Source of the DNA: an uncultured Desulfobacterales bacterium
GTDB lineage: Bacteria; Desulfobacterota; Desulfobulbia; Desulfobulbales; Desulfocapsaceae
Direction of reading: 5' to 3'
DNA: 64,000 bases
NCBI GenBank assembly: GCA_937915545.1
Contig: CALGIJ010000018.1
Location: 78,810-142,809 of the forward strand
Shown here: in pieces, positions 8,441-16,813 of the stretch
Layout of the letters: every line of letters begins with the position of its first letter
How positions within the stretch are numbered: the first letter of the stretch is position 1
Notes under the pieces: model-generated
Seen by the model: the letters and a program-made list of their open reading frames with translations, nothing else
Told to the model about the DNA's origin: nothing
Database searches by the model: none
Made by a program: the position numbers and the translations under genes

Positions 8441-9142
8441 ATGAAATGCACGACGACAGCCACCACCAGCCTCCGCGGCAGCAGGCGGATGCCCCTGGCC
8501 CTGCTCGCCCTCTCCGTTGTCGGCATGGAGGCGACCCCTGCGGTGATGGCCGAAGAGGAGTGGCGCCTCGGGCTGATGCTGCAGGTACCCTTTGGCGGCA
8601 GCCAGGAGAGGAGCTTCGTGCACTTCGCCAATACCCGTATCGGCGCCAAGCTGCAGTACGCCGAGATCGACGATATCGTCAAACAGAACCGGCAGACGGT
8701 GGAGCGCATCTACCTTGGCGAAGAACTGCAGAGCTCGACGGTAACCGAGGAGGGCGTGGTCAAGCTCAAGGACGGCGACAAGGTGGTGGGCGGTGAAGGC
8801 TATATCACCATCGCCCCCTTCAGCGGCTTCTGGGACGTCGCCGGCGGCATTGGCGCTTTTTCCGGCAGCAACGACATCCAGGGGGTGGCCGGCCTTGGCT
8901 ATGACCCCACCCTGGGCGGTTTTCTTTCCGTTGGCGCCCTGATGCCCTACAGCCAGGCCGGGGTGCGCTTCAACTTTCGCTATATCGACTACTACCTCGG
9001 CTTGACCTCGTTGCCGGCCTTTTCGCCGGCGACGGTGTGGCGGGAGGACGAGGTGGTCTATGACGATACCGTTATCGTTCCGCAGGAAGCGGGGGCTGCC
9101 GAGGAGATTCCCGGGGAAGGCGAGCAGGCGCCGCTGCAATAG
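8441..9142 (+). CDS. Exported protein of unknown function
   Basis: A 233-residue protein that I do not recognise. The ATG at 8441 is preceded by GAGGAG and gives a signal peptide: basic N-terminus, hydrophobic core LALLALSVVG and an Ala-rich end AVMAEEE near residue 37. The mature part has glycine- and aromatic-rich alternating strands (GGFLSVGALMPYSQAGVRFNFRY), which resembles a small outer-membrane beta-barrel or periplasmic beta protein. The C-terminus is acidic. The next gene starts two bases after the stop, so they form a unit. Beta-barrel status is inference. Confidence 0.6.
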   Translation: MKCTTTATTSLRGSRRMPLALLALSVVGMEATPAVMAEEEWRLGLMLQVPFGGSQERSFVHFANTRIGAKLQYAEIDDIVKQNRQTVERIYLGEELQSSTVTEEGVVKLKDGDKVVGGEGYITIAPFSGFWDVAGGIGAFSGSNDIQGVAGLGYDPTLGGFLSVGALMPYSQAGVRFNFRYIDYYLGLTSLPAFSPATVWREDEVVYDDTVIVPQEAGAAEEIPGEGEQAPLQ

Positions 9143-9144
9143 GC

Positions 9145-10509
9145 ATGGACCAGTCTGTCCCCCTGGGCCGGCAATCGGCCCCGTGGCCTTCCGGACCATG
9201 GGTGGGGATTGTCGTCGCGATCGTGTTTTTCCTGCTTGCCCTGCGCCAGCACCTCTTCGTCGACAGCCATGCCGTTAACGTCATGTTCTGGGACCAGTGG
9301 GATTTCTACCAGCCCCTCTTCGATGGCGGCGGCCTCTGGGACCTGTTCTCCCGCCAGCACGGTCCGCACCGCCAGGGTCTGGGGATGCTGCTCACCGCTC
9401 TTCTCGCCTGGCTGAGCGACTGGAACTCGCGCTGGGACGCCTTCGGGGTCAGTTTTGTGCTCATCGCCGCCGCCCTGGCAGGCCTGGCGCTGGCAAGAGG
9501 CTGTGCCATGAGGGGGCTCGGCCTGGTGGTCGTCCCCTTGCTGTTTTTCAACCCCCGCCAATACGAGAGCTTCGTGGCGGCGGCCAACATCTCCCATGGG
9601 GCGATGCCGCTGCTGCTGCTCATGGCCCTCTGCCTGACCTGGTTCGTGGAGAGCCGCGGCCTGCGCCACCTGTTGCTCGCCCTCTGCACCTTTCTGCTCA
9701 TTTTCACCGGCTTCGGGCTTTTCGCCGGCCTGGTGGTGCCGGCAGTCCTCGCCATGGAGCTGGTGCGGCGCCTGCATAAAGGCCTGGGGGGCGTTTTGCC
9801 GTTATGGCTGACCCTGGCGGCCATCGCCGGCAGCTGGCTGCTCTTTTGCCACGGCTACCGCTTCGACCCGGCGGTGCCGGGCTTCACCTTTCCCCATCCG
9901 CATCCTGGAGAATACCTGTTGTTCATGGCCGCGATGCTCAACAACTTCTTCGGCATCACCAGCCATGGCGACGGCAGCCTTGTTGTCGGCATGGCGCTGT
10001 TGCTCTTCCTCGCCCTGATCCTCTTCGTCCATGGGCGACAGCTGTGGCGCCATGGGCTGGAGGGGCAGGGGCGCAGTGCCACCCTGGTGGTCCTGGCCCT
10101 CTTCGCCCTGCTCTTCTGCGGCCAGACGGCGGTTGGCCGGGTGGTGCTGGGGTGGAAGGAGGCCTCTGCCACCTCCCGCTATGTGCCGCTGCTGGTGCCC
10201 GCCGCGCTGGCCATGGCCCTGCACCTCGCCGGCCTTGGCCCACGCTGGCGGCCGCGCCAGGTCGTCGCGGTGTTCGCCCTCGTCGTGGCGGTCGGCACCA
10301 CCCGGCTGCACCAGGCCGATATCCGCTTCATCGATCGTTATCAGTCCGGGCGCCTCGCCTGGAAGGCCGCCTATCTCGCCACCGGCGACATGGGCAAGGC
10401 CGGGGAGCTGACCGGTTTTCTCATCTACCCGGCGGTCGTGCTCGACGAGCGGCTCGACTTTTTACGCGCCAAACGCCTCAATCTCTTCAATCCCGACGGC
10501 CTCCCGTGA
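9145..10509 (+). CDS. Polytopic membrane protein of unknown function
   Basis: A 454-residue inner-membrane protein with about nine to ten hydrophobic segments, the first at about residues 18-35. After the first span there is a soluble loop with VMFWDQWDFYQPLF followed by RQHGPHR, and a C-terminal soluble tail. Acidic and aromatic residues in the first loop and the overall layout resemble GT-C-fold glycosyltransferase-like or O-antigen-related membrane proteins, but no diagnostic motif was found. It begins two bases after the exported protein gene and is probably translated with it. Function is left open. Confidence 0.65.
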   Translation: MDQSVPLGRQSAPWPSGPWVGIVVAIVFFLLALRQHLFVDSHAVNVMFWDQWDFYQPLFDGGGLWDLFSRQHGPHRQGLGMLLTALLAWLSDWNSRWDAFGVSFVLIAAALAGLALARGCAMRGLGLVVVPLLFFNPRQYESFVAAANISHGAMPLLLLMALCLTWFVESRGLRHLLLALCTFLLIFTGFGLFAGLVVPAVLAMELVRRLHKGLGGVLPLWLTLAAIAGSWLLFCHGYRFDPAVPGFTFPHPHPGEYLLFMAAMLNNFFGITSHGDGSLVVGMALLLFLALILFVHGRQLWRHGLEGQGRSATLVVLALFALLFCGQTAVGRVVLGWKEASATSRYVPLLVPAALAMALHLAGLGPRWRPRQVVAVFALVVAVGTTRLHQADIRFIDRYQSGRLAWKAAYLATGDMGKAGELTGFLIYPAVVLDERLDFLRAKRLNLFNPDGLP

Positions 10510-10546
10510 AAGGACACCGTTCTGACCACTGCGCTGGTCTCTGCTC

Positions 10547-11470
10547 ATGACTCTTCGCGACCTCTTCCTGGCTCTTCTCGTCGTCCTCGTCTGGGGGGCC
10601 AACTTCACCGTCATCCGCATCGGCCTGGACGGTGTGCCGCCCCTGCTGCTCGCCAGCCTGCGCTTCGTCTTCGCCCTCTTGCCGGCGATCTTCTTCGTCA
10701 AGCGGCCCGGCATCCCCTTCGTCTCCTGGTTCGGTTACGGGCTGTTCGTCGGTTTCGGGCAGTTTGGCTGCCTCTTCACCGCCATGCACCTCGGCATGCC
10801 GGCCGGCGTGGCCTCGGTGGTGCTGCAGTCCCAGGCCTTCTTCACCATGGCCTTTGCCGCCATGCTCCTTGGCGAGCGGGTCACGGTGCGGCAGATGCTC
10901 GGCCTGCTGCTCGCCGCCGCCGGCCTGTGGCTGGTGGGAGGCGGTGGCAAGGCATCGACCATTCCCTTATTTGCCCTGCTGCTCACCCTGGCCGCCGCCT
11001 CCTTCTGGGGCATGTCGAACATCGTCGTGCGTCGCGCCGGGGCCGCCGCCGCATCCCGCGGCGAAAAGCTCGACATCCTCAGCCTGGTGGTGTGGTCGTC
11101 CCTGGCGCCGCCGCTGCCGCTCTTTCTCTGTTCGCTGCTCCTCGAAGGCCCGCAGCGGGTGATGGCGGCGGTGACCCATATCAGCCCGGTGTCCCTGCTG
11201 GCCATCCTCTACCTGGCCTATGGCGCCACCCTCTTCGGCTACGGCATGTGGAGCCGCCTGCTCAGCAGATACCCCGCCAACCGCGTCGCGCCCTTGTCGC
11301 TGCTGGTGCCGGTGGCAGGGCTGGTCACGGCCAGCCTGGCCCTCGACGAAGTGCTCAGCGGCCGTCAATGGATGGGCTGCCTGCTGGTGGTCGCCGGCCT
11401 GCTGGCGGCGACTGTGCAGGTGGGGGCACGAGGCCTGTTGACACCGGGACAAAAACCTGCCAAGAAGTAG
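10547..11470 (+). CDS. EamA/DMT-family transporter
   Basis: A 307-residue inner-membrane protein with ten predicted spans arranged as two EamA repeats. The first starts at LVVLVWGANFTVIRIGLDGVPP, with the family's WG-x-N-F block and the following RF in LASLRF. The second starts near residue 147 at AAASFWGMSNIVVRR. The family exports metabolites such as amino acids or nucleosides; the substrate cannot be inferred. The gene lies 37 bases after the preceding membrane-protein gene on the same strand. Confidence 0.88.
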   Translation: MTLRDLFLALLVVLVWGANFTVIRIGLDGVPPLLLASLRFVFALLPAIFFVKRPGIPFVSWFGYGLFVGFGQFGCLFTAMHLGMPAGVASVVLQSQAFFTMAFAAMLLGERVTVRQMLGLLLAAAGLWLVGGGGKASTIPLFALLLTLAAASFWGMSNIVVRRAGAAAASRGEKLDILSLVVWSSLAPPLPLFLCSLLLEGPQRVMAAVTHISPVSLLAILYLAYGATLFGYGMWSRLLSRYPANRVAPLSLLVPVAGLVTASLALDEVLSGRQWMGCLLVVAGLLAATVQVGARGLLTPGQKPAKK

Positions 11471-11511
11471 CTTGCATTTTTTTACGACAGGTCTTTTCCC
11501 GGGGGGGTGAA

Positions 11512-12300
11512 ATGAAGGACGGCTATCGTTGGGACGGCAGGCTCGAAGTAGGCTCGGAGGTCATTGACAATCAGCACAAGGTGCTCTTCGATCTCATCAA
11601 GGATCTGAGGAACGCCATGCATGCCGGAGTGGGCACGAAAGTCGTCGACACCCTCTTCGGGGTGCTGCGCGACTATGCGTTCGCCCACTTTCAGAGCGAG
11701 GAGGAATACCTCGCCAGCCACCCCCTCTTCAACGAGCACTGTCTTGAACACTATCGCCTGCTCAAGGTCCTTAACGGGGTGATCCTCGACAGCCGCAATG
11801 GCCGCGTTCATGATGCAGGCAGCGTCTCCGATTTCCTCGAAAGCTGGCTGCTCGAGCATATCGTCGATTTCGACCGGCCGCACCTCGCCGACCATGGCAC
11901 CGTCTTCATGCGGCTCGAGGACATGGCGGTGGTGGATGAATTCGAATCGGATGGGGAGAAGCGCCGCCGGCACCCGCGCATCCCCCATAACGAGGTGGTC
12001 GACGGCGACATTCACGCCAATATCTATAATGCCAGTTCCCTGCGCAACGGCCGGGGAAGGATCATCGACATGAGCCCCGGCGGGCTGATGCTGGAAGTCT
12101 CCGGCAAGTACCGGGTCGATGACCTGCTGCTGGTGAGCTGTTCCATTGGCAAGAGTTTCAAGATGGAAGAGAAGGTTCAGGTGAGGTCCGCGAGCGGCGG
12201 CAGAATCGGTGTGGCGTTCGTGCTCCCCTCGGCCGAGACGGTGGAGTTCTTCACCAGGCTCTACGGTTCGGTGCGGCTCGGTCGGACGCGCCTCGACTGA
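11512..12300 (+). CDS. Bacteriohemerythrin-PilZ fusion protein
   Basis: A 262-residue soluble two-domain protein. Residues 1-130 form a hemerythrin domain with the complete diiron ligand set: H22, H59 and E63 (HFQSE), H76 and H80 (HCLEH), H116 and D121. Residues 150-262 form a PilZ domain with the c-di-GMP motifs R152-x3-R156 (RRRHPR) and D186-M-S188-P-G-G191. Hemerythrins bind O2, sometimes NO; PilZ domains bind c-di-GMP and control motility or biofilm. The combination suggests O2 and c-di-GMP integration in one molecule. The ATG at 11512 follows a G-rich ribosome-binding region; a longer upstream frame overlaps the EamA gene and is rejected. Citrate synthase follows after 47 bases. Confidence 0.9.
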   Translation: MKDGYRWDGRLEVGSEVIDNQHKVLFDLIKDLRNAMHAGVGTKVVDTLFGVLRDYAFAHFQSEEEYLASHPLFNEHCLEHYRLLKVLNGVILDSRNGRVHDAGSVSDFLESWLLEHIVDFDRPHLADHGTVFMRLEDMAVVDEFESDGEKRRRHPRIPHNEVVDGDIHANIYNASSLRNGRGRIIDMSPGGLMLEVSGKYRVDDLLLVSCSIGKSFKMEEKVQVRSASGGRIGVAFVLPSAETVEFFTRLYGSVRLGRTRLD

Positions 12301-12347
12301 ACGGTGCGGTTTCCGGTCACCCAATATCAACGAAGGAGAACACGAGC

Positions 12348-13643
12348 ATGACGCAGGAAACGGCACAGCTCATTGTCGACGGCAGAACCTATACCCTGCC
12401 GGTCGTCGAGAGCACCACCGGGGAACGGGCCATCGATATCCGCTCGCTCAGGCAGCAGAGCGGTTTTATCACCCTCGACAGCGGCTATATGAACACCGGC
12501 AGCTGTCAGTCCACCATCACCTACCTCGACGGCGATCAGGGCATCCTGCGCTATCGCGGCTACGACATCGCCGACCTGGCGGCCAATTGCGTGTTCATCG
12601 AGGTAGCCTACCTCCTCCTCACCGGCGAGCTGCCCACGGCCAAGGAGCTCGACCGCTTCAAGTACGACATGACCCGCTATGCCCTCATCCACGAGGACAT
12701 GATCCATTTCTTCGACCACTTTCCGCCCAATTCGTCACCGATGTCGATTCTCTCCACCATGGTCGGCACCCTGCACGATTTCTATCCGGAGATGGACCAG
12801 GAGGAGGACCCCTACGGTGGCATCACCACCACCACCGCCCGCCTGCTCTCCAAGGTGCGCACCATCGCCGCCTTCTCCTACAAGAAGAACATCGGCCACC
12901 CGCTGGTCTATCCGCGGCCCGACCTCAGCTACTGCGCCAACTTCCTCAACATGATGTTCGACCGCCCCAACATGCCCTACCGGGTCGAGCCCATCGCCGT
13001 CATTGCCCTCAACAAGCTGCTCATTCTCCATGCCGACCACGAGCAGAACTGCTCCACCTCGGCGGTGCGGCTGGTGGGCAGCGCCGGGGTCGGCCTCTAC
13101 CCCTGCATCTCCGCCGGCGTCAACGCATTGTGGGGACCCTCCCACGGCGGCGCCAACGTGGCGGTGATGCGCATGCTGGAGACTATCCGTCGCGACGGTC
13201 GCGACTTCGACAAGTACATCGCCAAGGCCAAGGACCCCAACGACCCCTACCGCCTCACCGGTTTCGGGCACCGCGTCTACAAGACCTACGACCCGCGCGC
13301 CAAGCTGATCAAGGAGATCTGCACCGCGGTGCTCGACACCCTCGAAGTCGACGACCCGCTGCTGGAGATCGCCCAGGAGTTGGAGTACCGGGTCAGCCAG
13401 GACGACTACTTCGTCTCGCGCAACCTCTACCCCAACGTCGACTTCTATTCCGGCATCATCTACCGTGCCCTCGGCATCCCCACCAACATGTTCACGGTCA
13501 TGTTCGCCCTGGGCCGGCTGCCGGGATGGATCGCCCACTGGCAGGAGATGAACTCCGACAAGGACAGCAGCCGCATCGGCCGGCCGCGGCAGGTCTATCG
13601 CGGCATCGTCAACCGCCCCTTCGTCAGGCTCGAGGATCGCTAG
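12348..13643 (+). CDS. gltA: Citrate synthase
   Basis: A 431-residue enzyme condensing acetyl-CoA and oxaloacetate to citrate. Catalytic residues are visible: H266 in GPSHGGAN, H308 in GFGHRVYKTYDPRAK, and the Asp in NVDFYSGI. Length and the N-terminal beta-rich region (LIVDGRTYTLPV) match the hexameric NADH-sensitive type (GltA of enterobacteria) rather than short Gram-positive types. A ribosome-binding site AAGGAG precedes the ATG. It may be co-transcribed with the hemerythrin-PilZ gene 47 bases upstream, though a separate promoter cannot be excluded. Confidence 0.96.
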   Translation: MTQETAQLIVDGRTYTLPVVESTTGERAIDIRSLRQQSGFITLDSGYMNTGSCQSTITYLDGDQGILRYRGYDIADLAANCVFIEVAYLLLTGELPTAKELDRFKYDMTRYALIHEDMIHFFDHFPPNSSPMSILSTMVGTLHDFYPEMDQEEDPYGGITTTTARLLSKVRTIAAFSYKKNIGHPLVYPRPDLSYCANFLNMMFDRPNMPYRVEPIAVIALNKLLILHADHEQNCSTSAVRLVGSAGVGLYPCISAGVNALWGPSHGGANVAVMRMLETIRRDGRDFDKYIAKAKDPNDPYRLTGFGHRVYKTYDPRAKLIKEICTAVLDTLEVDDPLLEIAQELEYRVSQDDYFVSRNLYPNVDFYSGIIYRALGIPTNMFTVMFALGRLPGWIAHWQEMNSDKDSSRIGRPRQVYRGIVNRPFVRLEDR

Positions 13644-13820
13644 GCGGGTCTGGCCACACTCGAGGCACGGTGAGCCGGTGCGGGTCGTGGCTGGGGCGTG
13701 GCGAGGAGATTTTGGCTATCTCTGGCGCCTGTGGCCGGCCTTTACGGCCGGCACCTGCCGCCACTTCTGCAGCATGATTGCGGGACAAATCCCCCCAGCC
13801 GCCTGCTGAGAGACTAAGAC

Positions 13821-13942
13821 TTGCTCCCCGGCTGCTCCGGGGGGCGATGCACCAGACGTCACCTGCTCATCACGCCGCACCGCCTGCTCCCCCGGCTGCG
13901 GGGCCGGAAGGCGGCCGGCTTCTTTCTCCTGCTCATCACGCC
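13821..13942. repeat. Imperfect tandem repeat of about 66 bp
   Basis: A 15-base direct repeat, CCTGCTCATCACGCC, occurs at 13862-13876 and 13928-13942, 66 bases apart. Each copy is preceded by a TGCTCCCC(C)GGCTGC block (13822-13835 and 13885-13899). The whole looks like two diverged units of about 63-66 bp. Each has a GC-rich region that could fold. No coding role is apparent. Confidence 0.6.
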
Positions 13943-13999
13943 ACCACCTCGCCCTTCGTCCAGGGCGCAGAAAACCCTTGCTCGAAACGTTAAAAGTTG

Positions 14000-14030
14000 T
14001 ACCCTGCATAGGGTATACCCCTATATGGTA
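14000..14030 (+). promoter_or_regulatory. Probable CsoR-type operator
   Basis: Two adjacent dyads lie 45 bases before csoR. ACCCT-gcat-AGGGT spans 14001-14014 and TACC-n7-GGTA spans 14016-14030, with GTATACC between them. C/G runs flanked by TA-rich ends resemble known CsoR/RcnR-family operators. A TTGTAC (13996-14001) may be the -35 box overlapped by the operator. Autoregulation of csoR and the ATPase is inferred. Confidence 0.6.
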
Positions 14031-14074
14031 TTTTCAGAGCAGACGGCCCTCAAACCTCTCATGGAGAACGAAGG

Positions 14075-14347
14075 ATGAGTCTTTGCGGCAGCGATCAGGA
14101 CAAGGAGCGGCTTGCCAAGCGGTTGCGACGCATCGAGGGGCAGGTGCGCGGCCTGGCGGCGATGGTCGAGAGCGACCAGGACTGCATCGATGTACTGCGC
14201 CAGATAAACTCGGTGATCGGCGCCCTCAACGGGGTGTGGCAGCAGATCATCGGCGATCACCTGCGCGGCTGCATCGTCAAGTCCATCGAGAACCATGACG
14301 AAAAGCTCATCGACGAACTGATGGAGCATCTGCGCAAGATTCGCTGA
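14075..14347 (+). CDS. csoR: CsoR/RcnR-family metal-sensing transcriptional repressor
   Basis: A 90-residue all-helical repressor of the DUF156 family. The metal-ligand pattern C37, H62, C66 (DQDC, GDHLRGC) is the Cys-His-Cys set of copper-sensing CsoR proteins rather than the His-rich RcnR type. The RRIEGQVRGL block (about 18-27) is the usual DNA-contact helix. The ATG at 14075 follows GAACGAAGG. It lies 60 bases before a P1B ATPase gene and just after a dyad operator, so metal binding should release repression of both genes. Cu(I) specificity is inferred from ligands only. Confidence 0.88.
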   Translation: MSLCGSDQDKERLAKRLRRIEGQVRGLAAMVESDQDCIDVLRQINSVIGALNGVWQQIIGDHLRGCIVKSIENHDEKLIDELMEHLRKIR

Positions 14348-14407
14348 GTCTGCGCACCCTGGCGGCGCCTTTTGCGGGCGCCCGCCCATACCCTGACGGA
14401 GAAGAAA

Positions 14408-16303
14408 ATGATCGGTCGTTTCGCCACGCTTGGCGTCTATCGCGAGCTCTTGCAACACGAAGCGTTCCTCAAGGTCGGCTGCGGCGCCCTGCTCGCCCTG
14501 GTCGGCTCTCTCGTCGGCCGTCTGGGCGGGCCGAGCTGGGATCTGCTTGGCCAGGGGATGATCCTTGCCTCGGTGGCTATCAACGGTTTGCCGGTCATCC
14601 TCGGGGCGGTACGCGGCATCCTCGAACGGCGCGTCAATGTCGACGAACTCCTCGCCCTGGCTATCCTCGCTTGCCTGATCGGCGGCGAGTGGCTGACGGC
14701 GGCGGTGGTCAGCACCATCATGGTGCTTGGCGCCTTGATCGAGGAGGCCACCGCCGAGTCGGCGCGCAAGTCGATTCAGTCGCTGATTCGGGTCTCGCCG
14801 AAGACGGCCACGGTGCTGCGCGGCGAGACGGCTGCCACCGTGGCGGTGGAGGAGGTGCAGATCGGCGACCTGCTGCTGGTCAAGCCGGGGGAGCAGATCC
14901 CGGTGGACGGGGTGGTGAGCCTCGGCGCCTCGGCGGTGGACGAGTCGCCCATCACCGGCGAATCGATGCCGCGGGAGAAGCATGTCGGCGACCAGGTCTA
15001 TGCCGGCACCCTCAACCATAACGGGGTGCTGCATGTCCATGCCCAGCGGGTCGGGGAGGATACCACTCTCGGCCAGGTCATCCGGCTCGTTTCCGAGGCG
15101 GAGAGGCACAAGCCGAAGACCATCGCCTTCATCGACCGTTTCGCCAAATATTTCACACCGTTCATCCTCACCTGCGCCCTCGCCGCCTGGCTCTTTACCG
15201 GCGAGTTCAGTCGTGCCGTGGCGGTGCTCATCGTCGGCTGTCCCTGTGCCCTGATCCTCGCCGTGCCCACCGCCACCGTCGCCGCTGTCGGCCGGGCGGC
15301 ACGGGCCGGCGTGCTCGTTAAAGGCGGGCAGCATCTCGAAGGGATTGCCCTGGCCGACACGGTGTTTTTTGACAAGACCGGCACCCTCACCGAGGGCAAC
15401 CCGCGGGTGGAGGCCATCGTCACCGCCGAAGGGGTCGGCGGGGATGACCTCCTGCACAGCGCCGCCGCGGTGGAGTGCAACTCCACCCACCCCCTGGCCC
15501 GCGCCGTCCTGCAGGCGGCCCACTACGCCAGGTTGACGGTGGCGGCGGCTGGCGATCTCTTCACCGAGATCGGCCTCGGGGTGCGCGGTTCGGTTGGGGG
15601 GAGCCTGGTGGAGGTAGGCAGCGTCTATCTCCATGGCGGTGTCGGCGCCGTCCCCGAAGCTCTGCGCGCGCCGCTTGAAGCGGCTAAAGAGCAGGGGGCG
15701 ACGCCGCTCATGGTCTACCGCGACCACCAGGCCCTGGGCTTTCTCAGCGTCTCTGACCGGGTGCGCGCCGGTGCCGCGGCCACCATCGACGAGCTACGCC
15801 GGCTCGGTTTTGGCGAGATCGGCATCCTCTCCGGAGACCACCAGCAGTCGGTGCGCCTGGTGGGCGGCAAGGTCGGCGTCAACAGCCTCTGGCACGGCCT
15901 CAAGCCGGATGACAAGCTGCAGCTCATCGCGGGACAGCAGAACAAGGGACGGCGGGTGGTCTATGTCGGCGACGGCATCAACGATGCCCCGGCCCTGGCG
16001 GTGGCCGACGTTGGCGTCGCCATGGGGGCCAGAGGCACCGAGGTTGCCCTGGAAACTGCCGATATCGCCCTGATGGGCGACGATATCGGCAAGCTGCCCT
16101 TCCTCGTCGGCCTCGGGCGGCGTATGCTCCTCATCATCAAGCTTAACATCGCCTTCGGCCTGGTGTTCAACCTGGTCTCGGTGTTGGCTGGTGCGTCAGG
16201 ACTGATCAGTCCCATCGTCGGGGCGGTGGTGCATAACATCGGCTCGGTGCTGGTGGTGCTGTCGTCGGCGAGCCTCGGCCTCTTTCACAAGTACAGCGAG
16301 TAG
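14408..16303 (+). CDS. Heavy-metal P1B-type ATPase lacking an N-terminal HMA domain
   Basis: A 631-residue inner-membrane metal pump. Visible blocks are the actuator loop (DESPITGES), the membrane metal motif C278-P-C280 in GCPCALIL, the phosphorylated D322 in DKTGT, and the hinge GDGINDAPA. The last membrane segment holds H609-N-I-G-S, followed by LSSASLGLF. No CxxC-type HMA domain precedes the first membrane span. The CPC motif fits Cu/Ag or Zn/Cd/Pb/Mn transporters; the H-N-x-G-S segment is unlike classical CopA (M-x-x-S-S), so specificity is open. The CsoR-type repressor upstream argues for Cu(I). The gene follows csoR by 60 bases with a GGAG ribosome-binding site. Confidence 0.92.
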   Translation: MIGRFATLGVYRELLQHEAFLKVGCGALLALVGSLVGRLGGPSWDLLGQGMILASVAINGLPVILGAVRGILERRVNVDELLALAILACLIGGEWLTAAVVSTIMVLGALIEEATAESARKSIQSLIRVSPKTATVLRGETAATVAVEEVQIGDLLLVKPGEQIPVDGVVSLGASAVDESPITGESMPREKHVGDQVYAGTLNHNGVLHVHAQRVGEDTTLGQVIRLVSEAERHKPKTIAFIDRFAKYFTPFILTCALAAWLFTGEFSRAVAVLIVGCPCALILAVPTATVAAVGRAARAGVLVKGGQHLEGIALADTVFFDKTGTLTEGNPRVEAIVTAEGVGGDDLLHSAAAVECNSTHPLARAVLQAAHYARLTVAAAGDLFTEIGLGVRGSVGGSLVEVGSVYLHGGVGAVPEALRAPLEAAKEQGATPLMVYRDHQALGFLSVSDRVRAGAAATIDELRRLGFGEIGILSGDHQQSVRLVGGKVGVNSLWHGLKPDDKLQLIAGQQNKGRRVVYVGDGINDAPALAVADVGVAMGARGTEVALETADIALMGDDIGKLPFLVGLGRRMLLIIKLNIAFGLVFNLVSVLAGASGLISPIVGAVVHNIGSVLVVLSSASLGLFHKYSE

Positions 16304-16813
16304 CGACTCGCGGCGAGCAAAACGTTAGAGTGAAATGACAAAGCCTTTTTGACACCTTTGTAGCGCGAGACGCCATCAAGGTACTTTCCACCGCTGCTGT
16401 TGTTGGGGATTACCGATTCTGAGGCGCGCGCGCAAGCCCGCATTGGTCTGCTCCGTGCGTCAAGCCGGAGACGATTATTCCCCCTGATCGTTGTTTCCCA
16501 GAGTTTTCTCAGAAAATGTCAGGTAGTGCATGGTGATCGAAAAGCCCACCGTCTGCGAACACCTGCACGCCGTTGACAGTTCTTCCTGTTTTTGATGATT
16601 TTTCGCAATTTTTCGGCAGTTCAGAACTTCCGGAAGATTCAACATACTGAATTGACTGGCGAACACCTAACCTTCAAGAGTATTCGTGACACTTTGTAGG
16701 ATGCTGACTTTCTGTGGATTTTTCTAGATAACAAGAAAATATCTTGAGGATGGGGCCAGATTGGTTACCCAACCAGGAAAGTCATCAAACTGCAGACCTT
16801 GAGGAGGGTAGAC
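16304..16813. other. Intergenic region, AT-rich
   Basis: No gene is supported. Base composition shifts from GC-rich to about half AT here and stays lower through the next two genes. Short frames on the minus strand have no family-like features. I found no convincing promoter pair or terminator hairpin with a T-run. The ribosome-binding site of the rhodanese gene (GAGGAGGG, 16801-16808) closes the region. Confidence 0.5.

Larger units (their letters stand above)
13644..14074. other. Intergenic region gltA-csoR
   Basis: No gene is supported here. It holds a GCCGGCC-tttac-GGCCGGC hairpin (13734-13752) without a T-run, the imperfect tandem repeat at 13821-13942, and the dyad-rich promoter region of the metal-repressor gene at 13996-14030. 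Confidence 0.6.

Noticed and set aside
13734..13752. gltA intrinsic terminator
   Set aside because: A perfect 7-bp GC hairpin is present but no T-run follows, so it is only noted as a hairpin.
13821..13942. CRISPR-like repeat
   Set aside because: Only two imperfect copies with part of the unit repeated between them; no regular spacers or cas genes.
16475..16666. Minus-strand open frame of 63 codons
   Set aside because: No ribosome-binding site or recognisable feature; lies in an AT-rich non-coding stretch.
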